From Methylothermaceae bacterium (GTDB lineage: Bacteria > Pseudomonadota > Gammaproteobacteria > Methylococcales > Methylothermaceae): 5,473 bases of DNA. Positions 1 to 5,473 of this stretch are shown piece after piece. The position numbers and the translations under genes are program-made. Location: positions 1-5,473 of the forward strand of contig JALVSV010000219.1 of the NCBI GenBank assembly GCA_027024125.1, in the 5' to 3' direction. Below the pieces are notes generated by a model that saw only the letters and a list, made by a program, of their open reading frames with translations, had not been told where the DNA came from and did not search any database. The first letter of the stretch is position 1; each line of letters begins with the position of its first letter.

Positions 1-2240
1 CGTATGCGGGAATCGCTGACCAGGGAGGCGCCGGTTTCGGGGCCACCTGGCAGCAACTGGAGTACTTCTTTCGGAATACCGGCCCGGTGCAGCAGCCTGA
101 CCGCCAGGGCAGCGGTCAGGGGAGTCTGCTCGGCCGGTTTGGCGATCACAGAATTCCCGGCTGCCAGGGCGGCAGTGACCTGACCAGTGAAGATGGCCAA
201 GGGAAAATTCCATGGACTGATGCATACGAAGGGGCCTCGGCCACGGAGGAGCAGTCGGTTCTGTTCCCCCACAGGGCCTGGAAGATCCAGAGGTGTCATG
301 AACAGCCGTCTTGCCTCAGAAGCGTGGAAATAACAATAATCCACAGCCTCCCGTACCTCGGTATCCGCATCGGGCAGGCATTTTCCGGCCTCACGTACGC
401 ACAGGTCCAGAAATTCTTCCCGGTGGGCCTGGAAAAGTTCGCCTGCACGCTCTAGACACAGCGCTCTGTGTTCGGCTCCCGCCAAGTCCCAGTCGGAAAA
501 GGAGGATCCGGCACAGGCCAGTGCCTCGCTTACCAGTTTGGGGCTGGCCTCCACCACGCTACCGACTCTCTTGCCATCGATGGGACTGAGGACCGCTCGT
601 TCAGGACCCTGCCGGGAGATGCCCGCAACGACTGGAACAGCTGTGTGGTATTGACTCATCGATGAAGGCAGGGATTGCTCCAGCCGGTTGCGGGTCAACG
701 GATCGGCTAAATTGAGCCCCGTCGAGTTTCGACGATGGGGCAGATAAAGGTCAGGCGGAAGCGGAATGTTCGGGTTGGGAATGGTGTCCAGGTTTTGCAC
801 CTTGACGACTGGGTCGGCTATGAGTTCTTCCACAGGAAGACGTTCATCGCTGAGCCGGTTGACGAACGAAGTGTTGGCACCATTTTCCAGTAGCCGGCGT
901 ACCAAATAGGGCAACAGCTCGCGGTGACTGCCGATGGGAGCATAGATTCTGCACCGGGTTTCGATTCCTTGTCGCTTCAAGGCTTCATAGAGTTCTTCCC
1001 CCATGCCGTGGAGTCTTTGGAACTCGATAGGGCAGTCGGCTGCAATCTCGACTACCCAGGCCACGGAATGGGCGTTATGGGTGGCCAAGCGGGGCAGGAA
1101 AACGTCACGTCGTTGCAGAATCCGCCGGGCCAGGGCGAGCCAGGCGACATCGGTATTGCATTTTCGGGTGTAGACCGGATAGCCGGTCAGTCCCAGTTGC
1201 TGGGCCCGTTTGATCTCGGTGTCCCAGTAAGCACCCTTGACCAGACGTACGGGGATACGCTTGTTCAGGCTGTGGGCCAGTTCGGCGAGATATTCGATGA
1301 CTGGAGCAGCGCGTTTTTGATACGCCTGGACCGCCAGCCCCAAACCGTTCCAGCCGGCCAGATCAGGATGCCGGAAGGTGTGCTCGAAGAGGTCCAGCAT
1401 CAGATCCAGTCGATCGGCCTCCTCGGCATCCAGTGTCAGACCGATACCGGCGGTTTTGGCTTCCAGGGCCAGGGTCAATAACCGTGGAGCCAGTTCGTCC
1501 AGGACCCGCTGATGCTGGGAGTATTCGTAGCGTGGGTGGAGGGCTGAGAGTTTGACCGAGATCTCTTTGTCGATGCCCGGAGGCCAGCTGGCCAGGGCAG
1601 CGATGGCGTTGCGGTAATTGGCGAAATACTTGTCGGCTGCCGCCTGGGTCAGGGCTGCTTCGCCCAGCATGTCGAAGGAATAGCAGCCGTTGGGATTGCA
1701 GCGGTGCAATGCCTCATCGAGGGTCGGGGCGAGAATGAACTGGCTGCCCAGAATCCGCATCGCCCGGTAGATGAGTTCACGCAGCAGGGTTTCACCCCGG
1801 TGAAGCAGGGGTTCGAGCAGTCCCTCGGGATCGGATTCTTTTTCCAGCCTCACCAGCCTGCCGGTCAGTAACAACCCCCAAGTGGAGGCGTTGACCAGCA
1901 GGGAACCGCTGTGCCCCAGATGGGCATCCCAATGTCCTTTGCTGAGCTTGTCGTGAATCAGCCGGTCGGCGGTGGCGGAATCGGGAATCCGAAGCAGTGC
2001 CTCGGCCAAGCACATGAGCAAAATTCCCTCGTGGGTGGAAAGATCGTATTCGTTCAGAAAGGCGTCAAGAGGATGGTGGTGCCGGCGCACTTCCCGAACC
2101 AGCGAGTAGGCCCGCTTTGCCACCTGCTTTTGGTCCGCGTCAGGTAGTTGGGCATCGGCAAGCATGATTTGGACTGCCTGATCCTCCTCCAGCAACCAGG
2201 CGCTGGCGATCCTTTCCCGCAACAGGGCAATGGGTTGCAT
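1..2240 (-). CDS. putA: Bifunctional proline dehydrogenase / L-glutamate gamma-semialdehyde dehydrogenase PutA, 3' end outside window
   Basis: PutA oxidises L-proline to P5C with FAD, passing electrons to the membrane quinone pool, then oxidises glutamate semialdehyde to glutamate with NAD+. Translation from the ATG at 2240 is open for 746 codons with no frameshift. The PRODH barrel spans about residues 85-470. It includes SVKLSALHPRY (K230, equivalent to E. coli K329), LDAEEADRL (D271, E. coli D370), VRLVKGAYWD (R332, A337), ATHNAHS, EFQRLHGMGE, RIYAP (Y433) and the proline-carboxylate motif YLVRRLLENGAN (R448, R449, E452). The P5CDH domain begins near residue 550, with ISPWNFP (N678) and the NAD-binding AKPAEQTP (K701). 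Its catalytic Cys and Glu lie beyond the window. The protein starts just before the alpha domain, so the ribbon-helix-helix DNA-binding domain of E. coli PutA (residues 1-47) is missing. The gene lies 3 bases after gst and is very probably co-transcribed with it. The E. coli residue equivalences are from memory of that family. Confidence 0.97.
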   Translation of the reverse strand, partial: MQPIALLRERIASAWLLEEDQAVQIMLADAQLPDADQKQVAKRAYSLVREVRRHHHPLDAFLNEYDLSTHEGILLMCLAEALLRIPDSATADRLIHDKLSKGHWDAHLGHSGSLLVNASTWGLLLTGRLVRLEKESDPEGLLEPLLHRGETLLRELIYRAMRILGSQFILAPTLDEALHRCNPNGCYSFDMLGEAALTQAAADKYFANYRNAIAALASWPPGIDKEISVKLSALHPRYEYSQHQRVLDELAPRLLTLALEAKTAGIGLTLDAEEADRLDLMLDLFEHTFRHPDLAGWNGLGLAVQAYQKRAAPVIEYLAELAHSLNKRIPVRLVKGAYWDTEIKRAQQLGLTGYPVYTRKCNTDVAWLALARRILQRRDVFLPRLATHNAHSVAWVVEIAADCPIEFQRLHGMGEELYEALKRQGIETRCRIYAPIGSHRELLPYLVRRLLENGANTSFVNRLSDERLPVEELIADPVVKVQNLDTIPNPNIPLPPDLYLPHRRNSTGLNLADPLTRNRLEQSLPSSMSQYHTAVPVVAGISRQGPERAVLSPIDGKRVGSVVEASPKLVSEALACAGSSFSDWDLAGAEHRALCLERAGELFQAHREEFLDLCVREAGKCLPDADTEVREAVDYCYFHASEARRLFMTPLDLPGPVGEQNRLLLRGRGPFVCISPWNFPLAIFTGQVTAALAAGNSVIAKPAEQTPLTAALAVRLLHRAGIPKEVLQLLPGGPETGASLVSDSRI

Positions 2241-2254
2241 GACTCAGAGAGTCA
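2240..2254 (-). promoter_or_regulatory. Perfect 6-bp inverted repeat at the gst stop / putA start junction
   Basis: The minus strand reads TGACTC-TCT-GAGTCA. The first arm lies in the final gst codons, the gst stop TGA runs from the loop into the second arm, and the last base of the second arm is the A of the putA ATG. In mRNA this would form a hairpin between the putA Shine-Dalgarno and its start codon. A ribosome finishing gst would have to melt it. The inverted repeat is seen directly; its function is inferred. Confidence 0.5.
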
Positions 2255-2852
2255 GTCCTTCCTGACGTAAGGCTTCGCCCACTGCCGGGCGTTCTGCGAT
2301 GCGGTCGAAATACTTCAGGAGTACCGGCCAGGGTGAAAGGTCGAGGCCGACGTAGTCACGCCAGCTCATGACCACGAACAGGTAGGCATCGGCAACCGTG
2401 AAAACATCACCCATCAGGTAATCCTGGCCGCTGAGTTGGACTGCAGTATAGGCAAAGCGTTCCCCCAGTCGCCGACGGAACGATTCCTTCACCTCATCGG
2501 GCAGATCCGGCTGGAACAGGTTCCCGCACCCCTTGTGCAGTTCGGTGGAGATGAAATTCAGCCACTGTTGAAGCTGATAACGGGGGAAAGTCCCGGGGGG
2601 TGGCACCAATTGTCTTGCCGGGGCCTGATCGGCAAGGTACTGGACGATGGCTGGGCCCTCGAGGAGCACCACACCATCTTCGAGTTCCAGCGCGGGAACA
2701 TACCCCAGTGGATTGATGCGGTGAAAATCTTCCCCCGATTCCGTGCGTTTGGAGTCCAGGTCGACCTTGACCAATTCGTAGGGCAGCCCTGTCTCGCAAA
2801 GGACGATATGGGGGGAAAGGGAACAGGCTCCAGGGGCGTAATAAAGTTTCAT
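2244..2852 (-). CDS. gstA: Beta-class glutathione S-transferase, complete, 202 aa
   Basis: This is a cytosolic glutathione S-transferase that conjugates or reduces electrophilic compounds with glutathione. Residues 1-80 form the thioredoxin-like domain, beginning MKLYYAPGACSLSPHIVL. It carries C10, the beta-class residue that can form a mixed disulfide with glutathione, and K35. NPLGYVPALELEDG (47-60) contains the cis-proline P53 of the glutathione site, and E65-G66 follow. Residues from about 88 to 202 form the helical domain with H106-K107 in TELHKG, the N-capping box T152-V-A-D155, and W164. Length and residue positions match the E. coli enzyme (201 aa) almost without gaps. The start at 2852 is fixed by a strong ribosome binding site. 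The gene is first in a two-gene unit with putA, 3 bases downstream. A link to detoxifying reactive aldehydes or oxidants produced during proline oxidation is possible, but it is inferred from position only. The E. coli symbol is used by homology. Confidence 0.95.
   Translation of the reverse strand: MKLYYAPGACSLSPHIVLCETGLPYELVKVDLDSKRTESGEDFHRINPLGYVPALELEDGVVLLEGPAIVQYLADQAPARQLVPPPGTFPRYQLQQWLNFISTELHKGCGNLFQPDLPDEVKESFRRRLGERFAYTAVQLSGQDYLMGDVFTVADAYLFVVMSWRDYVGLDLSPWPVLLKYFDRIAERPAVGEALRQEGLTL
2256..2263 (-). promoter_or_regulatory. Ribosome binding site for putA, inside the gst 3' end
   Basis: On the minus strand AGGAAGGA lies in the last codons of gst. It is the only purine-rich Shine-Dalgarno match upstream of the ATG at 2240. 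The 15-base spacing is longer than usual, but the interval is almost filled by a perfect inverted repeat (2240-2254) that could fold and shorten the effective distance. Confidence 0.55.
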
Positions 2853-2856
2853 GGAA

Positions 2857-2864
2857 ACCTCCTC
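2857..2864 (-). promoter_or_regulatory. Ribosome binding site for gstA
   Basis: GAGGAGGT on the minus strand lies 4 bases before the ATG at 2852. It is a near-perfect Shine-Dalgarno sequence and supports that start. It predicts stronger initiation for gst than for putA, whose site is weaker and more distant. Confidence 0.85.
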
Positions 2865-2884
2865 GCCGTGTTGGAAGAGGTTTC

Positions 2885-2914
2885 ATCATAACCTGTCAGG
2901 TCCCGGAAAGGGAA
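2885..2914 (-). promoter_or_regulatory. Possible sigma70-type promoter for gstA-putA
   Basis: The minus strand has TATGAT at 2890-2885, a 5/6 match to the -10 consensus. It lies about 32 bases before the gst ATG, so the leader would be short. The best -35 candidate is TTCCCT at 2914-2909 with an 18-base spacer, only 3/6. The weak -35 suggests an activator is needed or that the real promoter is elsewhere. The CTGTCA/TGACAG inverted repeat (2893-2898 and 2919-2924) brackets the -35. Confidence 0.35.
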
Positions 2915-3197
2915 TCTGTGACAGCTGAATCCATCGGCGATCTGCTGCGGCGTTGGATAGGAATTTCAACGCCACATTCCCATCTATCTTTGGTGAAGGC
3001 CACCCCTGGCAGGTCTGTCTGGTAACAATTTCTGCTCGTTTCCTCTTCATTTGCCAGGCTGCGGCTCAGCACGGTTTTTCTTTATCGGTTGTATCTGGTT
3101 TTGTGAAGCATTTGCCGCGGGAGATCGAGCAGCTCTGCCAGCTGCAGGAATAGCGAGGAAGTATGCCCGGGGGCGGGAAAGCGTGCAATCGGGGGAC

Positions 3198-3230
3198 AGC
3201 CATTTTGTCCGGTAAGCCATTTTGTCAGGT
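3198..3230 (+). repeat. Tandem direct repeat, period 17, core AGCCATTTTGTC
   Basis: AGCCATTTTGTC is present at 3198-3209 and again, identically, at 3215-3226. GGT follows both copies at the same offset (3211-3213 and 3228-3230), so the repeat unit is 17 bases with few differences. The second copy overlaps the proposed -35 box of the downstream gene. It could be a pair of operator sites, or the short internal repeats typical of some insertion-sequence ends such as those of the IS21 family. The sequence alone does not decide. Confidence 0.8.
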
Positions 3231-3251
3231 GACGGAAAATATGCTTATATG
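3222..3251 (+). promoter_or_regulatory. Possible promoter of the SNF2-family gene
   Basis: TTGTCA at 3222-3227 is a 5/6 match to the -35 consensus. An 18-base spacer leads to TATATG at 3246-3251, a 4/6 -10 match. Transcription would start near 3258, giving a leader of about 30 bases before the GTG. The -35 is built partly from the second direct-repeat copy, so a protein bound to the repeats would be expected to block or assist this promoter. Confidence 0.4.
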
Positions 3252-3276
3252 AATCAATTTGGGCATATCGTTGATC

Positions 3277-3282
3277 AGAGGA
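3277..3282 (+). promoter_or_regulatory. Ribosome binding site that fixes the GTG start of the SNF2 gene
   Basis: AGAGGA lies 6 bases before GTG at 3289. An in-frame TGA at 3250-3252 limits the start to after that point. The other in-frame candidates, TTG at 3259 and 3271, lack a comparable site, so GTG 3289 is preferred. Confidence 0.65.
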
Positions 3283-3288
3283 AAAGCA

Positions 3289-5473
3289 GTGGCACAGTTA
3301 CAGTCCGCAAACAACTCCAAAGGGCGTGTTTTTCTGTACGACGGGGAACAAATCAGATCCCTCGCATCCAGGGATACCGTGGCCAAAGGGCTAAAAGCTT
3401 TCAATGAAAACCGTGTCTTCGATCTCGAATGGAGCGAGGGGAGCGTCATGGCCCGGGTGGATGGTTCCGACCCGGAACGGCCTTATACCGTGGAGCTGAA
3501 GACCCGGAAAGATGGAGAACTGGAAGCTGCCTGCTCCTGTCCTTATGATCGGGAGCCAATATGCAAACACGTCATTGCGGTACTGTACGCCTACGCGGCC
3601 CAGGTTTCGGAAGGCGACGCGCTGCAGGGAAGCGCTGTAGAGGAAGCCGTTCGCGAGCGACGCAAAAAGGGCCGGACGGAGGTGCGGGTAAAACCCGTGT
3701 TCGGCGATCCCTGTTTTGGCGTTTGGCATGCGTCCTCGATTGTTTCCACCACCCATTGGAAGCAGGTTTACCAAGTCCACATCCGGGCTCTGGATGAGCG
3801 GAAAAATTATTGCACCTGTCCCGATTGGGCCACAAACCAGTTGGGTACCTGCAAGCATATCGAGGCTGTGCTGCATGAGATCAGCAAGCGGTCGGACTAT
3901 GAGCAGTGGCGCAGACGCGGACCTCAGTTTCCCTTTGTCTACCTGTCCTGGGACGCATCCACGGATCCGGTGATCCGGCTGCATCGAACGATGAATATGG
4001 AAGCGGATGTGGTTGAAATCCTCGATTCCTTTTTCGATCGCGGCGGCAATTTCAAGGGCGAGCTTCCCAACGATTTTTTTCGCCTCAATGATCTGCTTTA
4101 CGGGCGCGATGACGTGCATATTGGAGAGGATGCCAAGGGATACGCTCAGCGTTGTTCCGAGGATGCGCTACAGCGCCTGCGGGCCCGGGAAATCGAGCAG
4201 GCAATCCGAGGCAGCAATGGAACGATCCCCGGCGTCCGCGCGCGTCTCTACCCCTACCAGGTAGAGGGGGTTGCTTTTCTGGCTTCCCGTGGTAGAGCCC
4301 TGCTCGCGGACGACATGGGACTGGGAAAAACCCTGCAGGCGATATGCGCCGCGACCTGGCTGGTGGAACATTCCGGGGTCAAACGGGCTCTCGTGGTTTG
4401 TCCGGCCTCGCTGAAGCACCAGTGGGCACGGGAAATCGAAAAATTCACCTCCCACAAAGCAAGCGTCATCCAGGGCAACGCGGAAAGCCGCCAGGTACAG
4501 TACCGCGCAGATACAACGTTTTTCGTCATCAACTATGAGCTGGTACTGCGCGATCTTTCCGTCATCAACGAAATTCTCAGGCCGGATCTTCTGGTGCTTG
4601 ATGAAGCGCAGCGGATCAAAAACTGGCAAACCAAAATCGCGTCGACGATTAAACTGATCGCCTCCCGATATGCTTTTGTACTGACCGGCACGCCGTTGGA
4701 AAACCGGCTGGAGGACTTGTACAGCCTGCTGCAAGTTGTTGACCCCAGAGTACTGGGTCCATTGTGGCGCTACCTCAACGACTTTCATGTTACCGATGAA
4801 CGGGGAAAGGTGATCGGCTACCGGAACCTATCCGAACTCAGGCGGCGGATTGCGCCCGTAATGCTGCGCAGGGACCGCCGTCTGGTGAGCGACCAGTTGC
4901 CGGAGCGTACTGAAGTCCGGCTGGATATTCCAATGTCACCCAAACAACGGGGGCTGCACAATGGAGCCATGTCCGCCGCAGGTCAGATAGCCCGAATTGC
5001 CAAACGGCGGCCATTGACGCCTTCTGAGCAAAACCGGCTGATAGCAGCCCTGCAGGAAGCCCGTATGGCTTGCAACGCAGCTGGTCTCGTGGACAAGGAA
5101 ACAGAAGGTTCGCCGAAGCTTGATGAAGTGGCGAACCTGCTCGAGGATCTGTGCGTGCAGGGCAACCAGAAAGTGGTTGTTTTCTCGCAGTGGGAGCTTA
5201 TGACGCAGATGGTGGAAACCCTGGCCCAGCGGCTGGGGCTCGGGACCGTCCGACTGCATGGTGGTGTGCCGACCTCCAGGCGAGGGGAGCTGATGGACCG
5301 GTTTCGAGAGGACGCTGCGATACAGGTCTTCATCTCCACGGACGCAGGCGGCGTCGGACTGAATCTGCAGTCGGCAACAGTATTGATCAACCTGGATATT
5401 CCCTGGAATCCGGCAGTGCTGGACCAGCGTATCGCCCGCATTCACCGCCTGGGGCAAAATCGACCCGTACAGA
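3289..5473 (+). CDS. SNF2-family ATPase/helicase with two N-terminal SWIM zinc fingers, 3' end outside window
   Basis: This is a SNF2-type DNA translocase; family members use ATP to move along double-stranded DNA or remodel protein-DNA complexes. From GTG 3289, 728 codons are open. SWIM finger 1 is C82-S-C84, seven residues, then C92-K-H94. SWIM finger 2 is C175-T-C177, ten residues, then C188-K-H190. Residues 191-320 match no domain I recognise. The ATPase core has the Q-like motif LYPYQVEG (320-327), Walker A DDMGLGKT (341-348, K347), Walker B DEAQ (438-441), motif III LTGTP (465-469), VFSQW, HGG, motif V STDAGGVGLNL (from 683) and motif VI QRIARIHRLGQ (Q713, R717, R720). All key residues are present, so it should be active. 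The last part of the second RecA-like domain and the C-terminus lie outside. E. coli RapA is the best-known bacterial SNF2 protein but lacks SWIM fingers. Transcription diverges from gstA-putA. The specific role and DNA target are unknown. Confidence 0.95.
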   Translation, partial: MAQLQSANNSKGRVFLYDGEQIRSLASRDTVAKGLKAFNENRVFDLEWSEGSVMARVDGSDPERPYTVELKTRKDGELEAACSCPYDREPICKHVIAVLYAYAAQVSEGDALQGSAVEEAVRERRKKGRTEVRVKPVFGDPCFGVWHASSIVSTTHWKQVYQVHIRALDERKNYCTCPDWATNQLGTCKHIEAVLHEISKRSDYEQWRRRGPQFPFVYLSWDASTDPVIRLHRTMNMEADVVEILDSFFDRGGNFKGELPNDFFRLNDLLYGRDDVHIGEDAKGYAQRCSEDALQRLRAREIEQAIRGSNGTIPGVRARLYPYQVEGVAFLASRGRALLADDMGLGKTLQAICAATWLVEHSGVKRALVVCPASLKHQWAREIEKFTSHKASVIQGNAESRQVQYRADTTFFVINYELVLRDLSVINEILRPDLLVLDEAQRIKNWQTKIASTIKLIASRYAFVLTGTPLENRLEDLYSLLQVVDPRVLGPLWRYLNDFHVTDERGKVIGYRNLSELRRRIAPVMLRRDRRLVSDQLPERTEVRLDIPMSPKQRGLHNGAMSAAGQIARIAKRRPLTPSEQNRLIAALQEARMACNAAGLVDKETEGSPKLDEVANLLEDLCVQGNQKVVVFSQWELMTQMVETLAQRLGLGTVRLHGGVPTSRRGELMDRFREDAAIQVFISTDAGGVGLNLQSATVLINLDIPWNPAVLDQRIARIHRLGQNRPVQ

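Larger units (their letters stand above)
2853..3288. other. Intergenic region between divergent gstA and the SNF2 gene; no convincing gene
   Basis: These 436 bases are visibly more AT-rich and less codon-like than their flanks. Short open frames exist on both strands, but none has a ribosome binding site or a recognisable product. The region holds the start signals of both neighbours, a tandem direct repeat (3198-3230) and four same-strand TGTCNGGT octamers starting at 2894, 3016, 3206 and 3223. About 2930-3190 shows no clear functional element. A 6-bp inverted repeat with a 5-base loop at 3129-3145 has no T-tract and is not a terminator. No tRNA or other RNA gene was seen. Confidence 0.7.

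Noticed and set aside
924..1481. 185-residue plus-strand open frame
   Set aside because: It lies entirely antisense to the PRODH domain of putA, where every catalytic motif is present in the minus frame. It shows no recognisable domain or ribosome binding site.
2436..2891. 151-residue plus-strand frame and overlapping minus frame at 2494-2889
   Set aside because: Both overlap the clearly coding gst in other frames.
3129..3145. GCAGCT-CTGCC-AGCTGC stem-loop as a terminator
   Set aside because: It has no following T-tract on either strand, and no gene ends nearby.
2953..3153. 66-residue plus-strand open frame in the intergenic region
   Set aside because: It starts with TTG, has no ribosome binding site, no family resemblance and a composition unlike the neighbouring genes.
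3222..3407. 61-residue open frame starting TTG in the SNF2 promoter region
   Set aside because: It runs out of frame into the SNF2 coding sequence and its start coincides with the proposed -35 box.
3391..4119. 242-residue minus-strand open frame
   Set aside because: It is antisense to the SWIM region of the SNF2 gene. The sense frame carries complete CxC...CxH motifs and joins the ATPase domain without a break, so this is a shadow.
4168..5457. Long minus-strand open frames opposite the ATPase domain
   Set aside because: They are antisense to Walker A, Walker B and motifs III to VI, and have no recognisable motifs.
3289..5473. SNF2 gene as part of an anti-phage defence system such as DISARM
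   Set aside because: No methyltransferase, nuclease or other defence gene is visible, and the neighbours are metabolic. SNF2 homology alone does not support it.
1..5473. CRISPR arrays, tRNA or rRNA genes, riboswitches
   Set aside because: No regularly spaced repeats beyond the two-copy tandem, no tRNA-like or rRNA-like stretches, and no recognisable riboswitch core were seen.

Overview
The window holds parts of two divergent transcription units separated by a 436-base intergenic region. Everything left of about 2850 reads on the minus strand and everything right of about 3290 reads on the plus strand. The codons are moderately GC-rich, and the protein motifs look proteobacterial. The GST and PutA match the E. 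coli proteins residue for residue at their functional positions, so a gammaproteobacterium or close relative is the best guess. The sequence alone does not fix the species.

Left unit (minus strand). A complete beta-class glutathione S-transferase gene (2852 to 2244) is followed after only 3 bases by putA (from 2240, running off the left edge). PutA is the bifunctional flavoenzyme that oxidises proline to glutamate. The visible 746 codons cover the whole proline dehydrogenase domain and the start of the P5C dehydrogenase domain. The N-terminal ribbon-helix-helix repressor domain of E. coli PutA is absent, so this copy should not regulate its own gene. The gst/putA junction carries a perfect 6-bp inverted repeat lying between the putA ribosome binding site and its ATG and containing the gst stop codon. 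That layout suggests translational coupling.

Intergenic region (2853 to 3288). I find no convincing gene here. It holds a good ribosome binding site and a weak promoter for gst, a tandem 17-base direct repeat (core AGCCATTTTGTC), four same-strand copies of TGTCNGGT, and a plausible promoter for the rightward gene whose -35 box sits inside the second repeat copy. This may be a shared control region or the worn end of a mobile element.

Right unit (plus strand). A GTG-started gene (3289 to beyond the right edge, 728 codons visible) encodes a SNF2-family ATPase. All main helicase motifs are visible, preceded by two separate SWIM-type zinc fingers (CxC...CxH) about 95 residues apart. Its cellular role cannot be read from the window. 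There is no functional link to proline catabolism beyond the shared upstream region, and no defence or mobile genes lie beside it.
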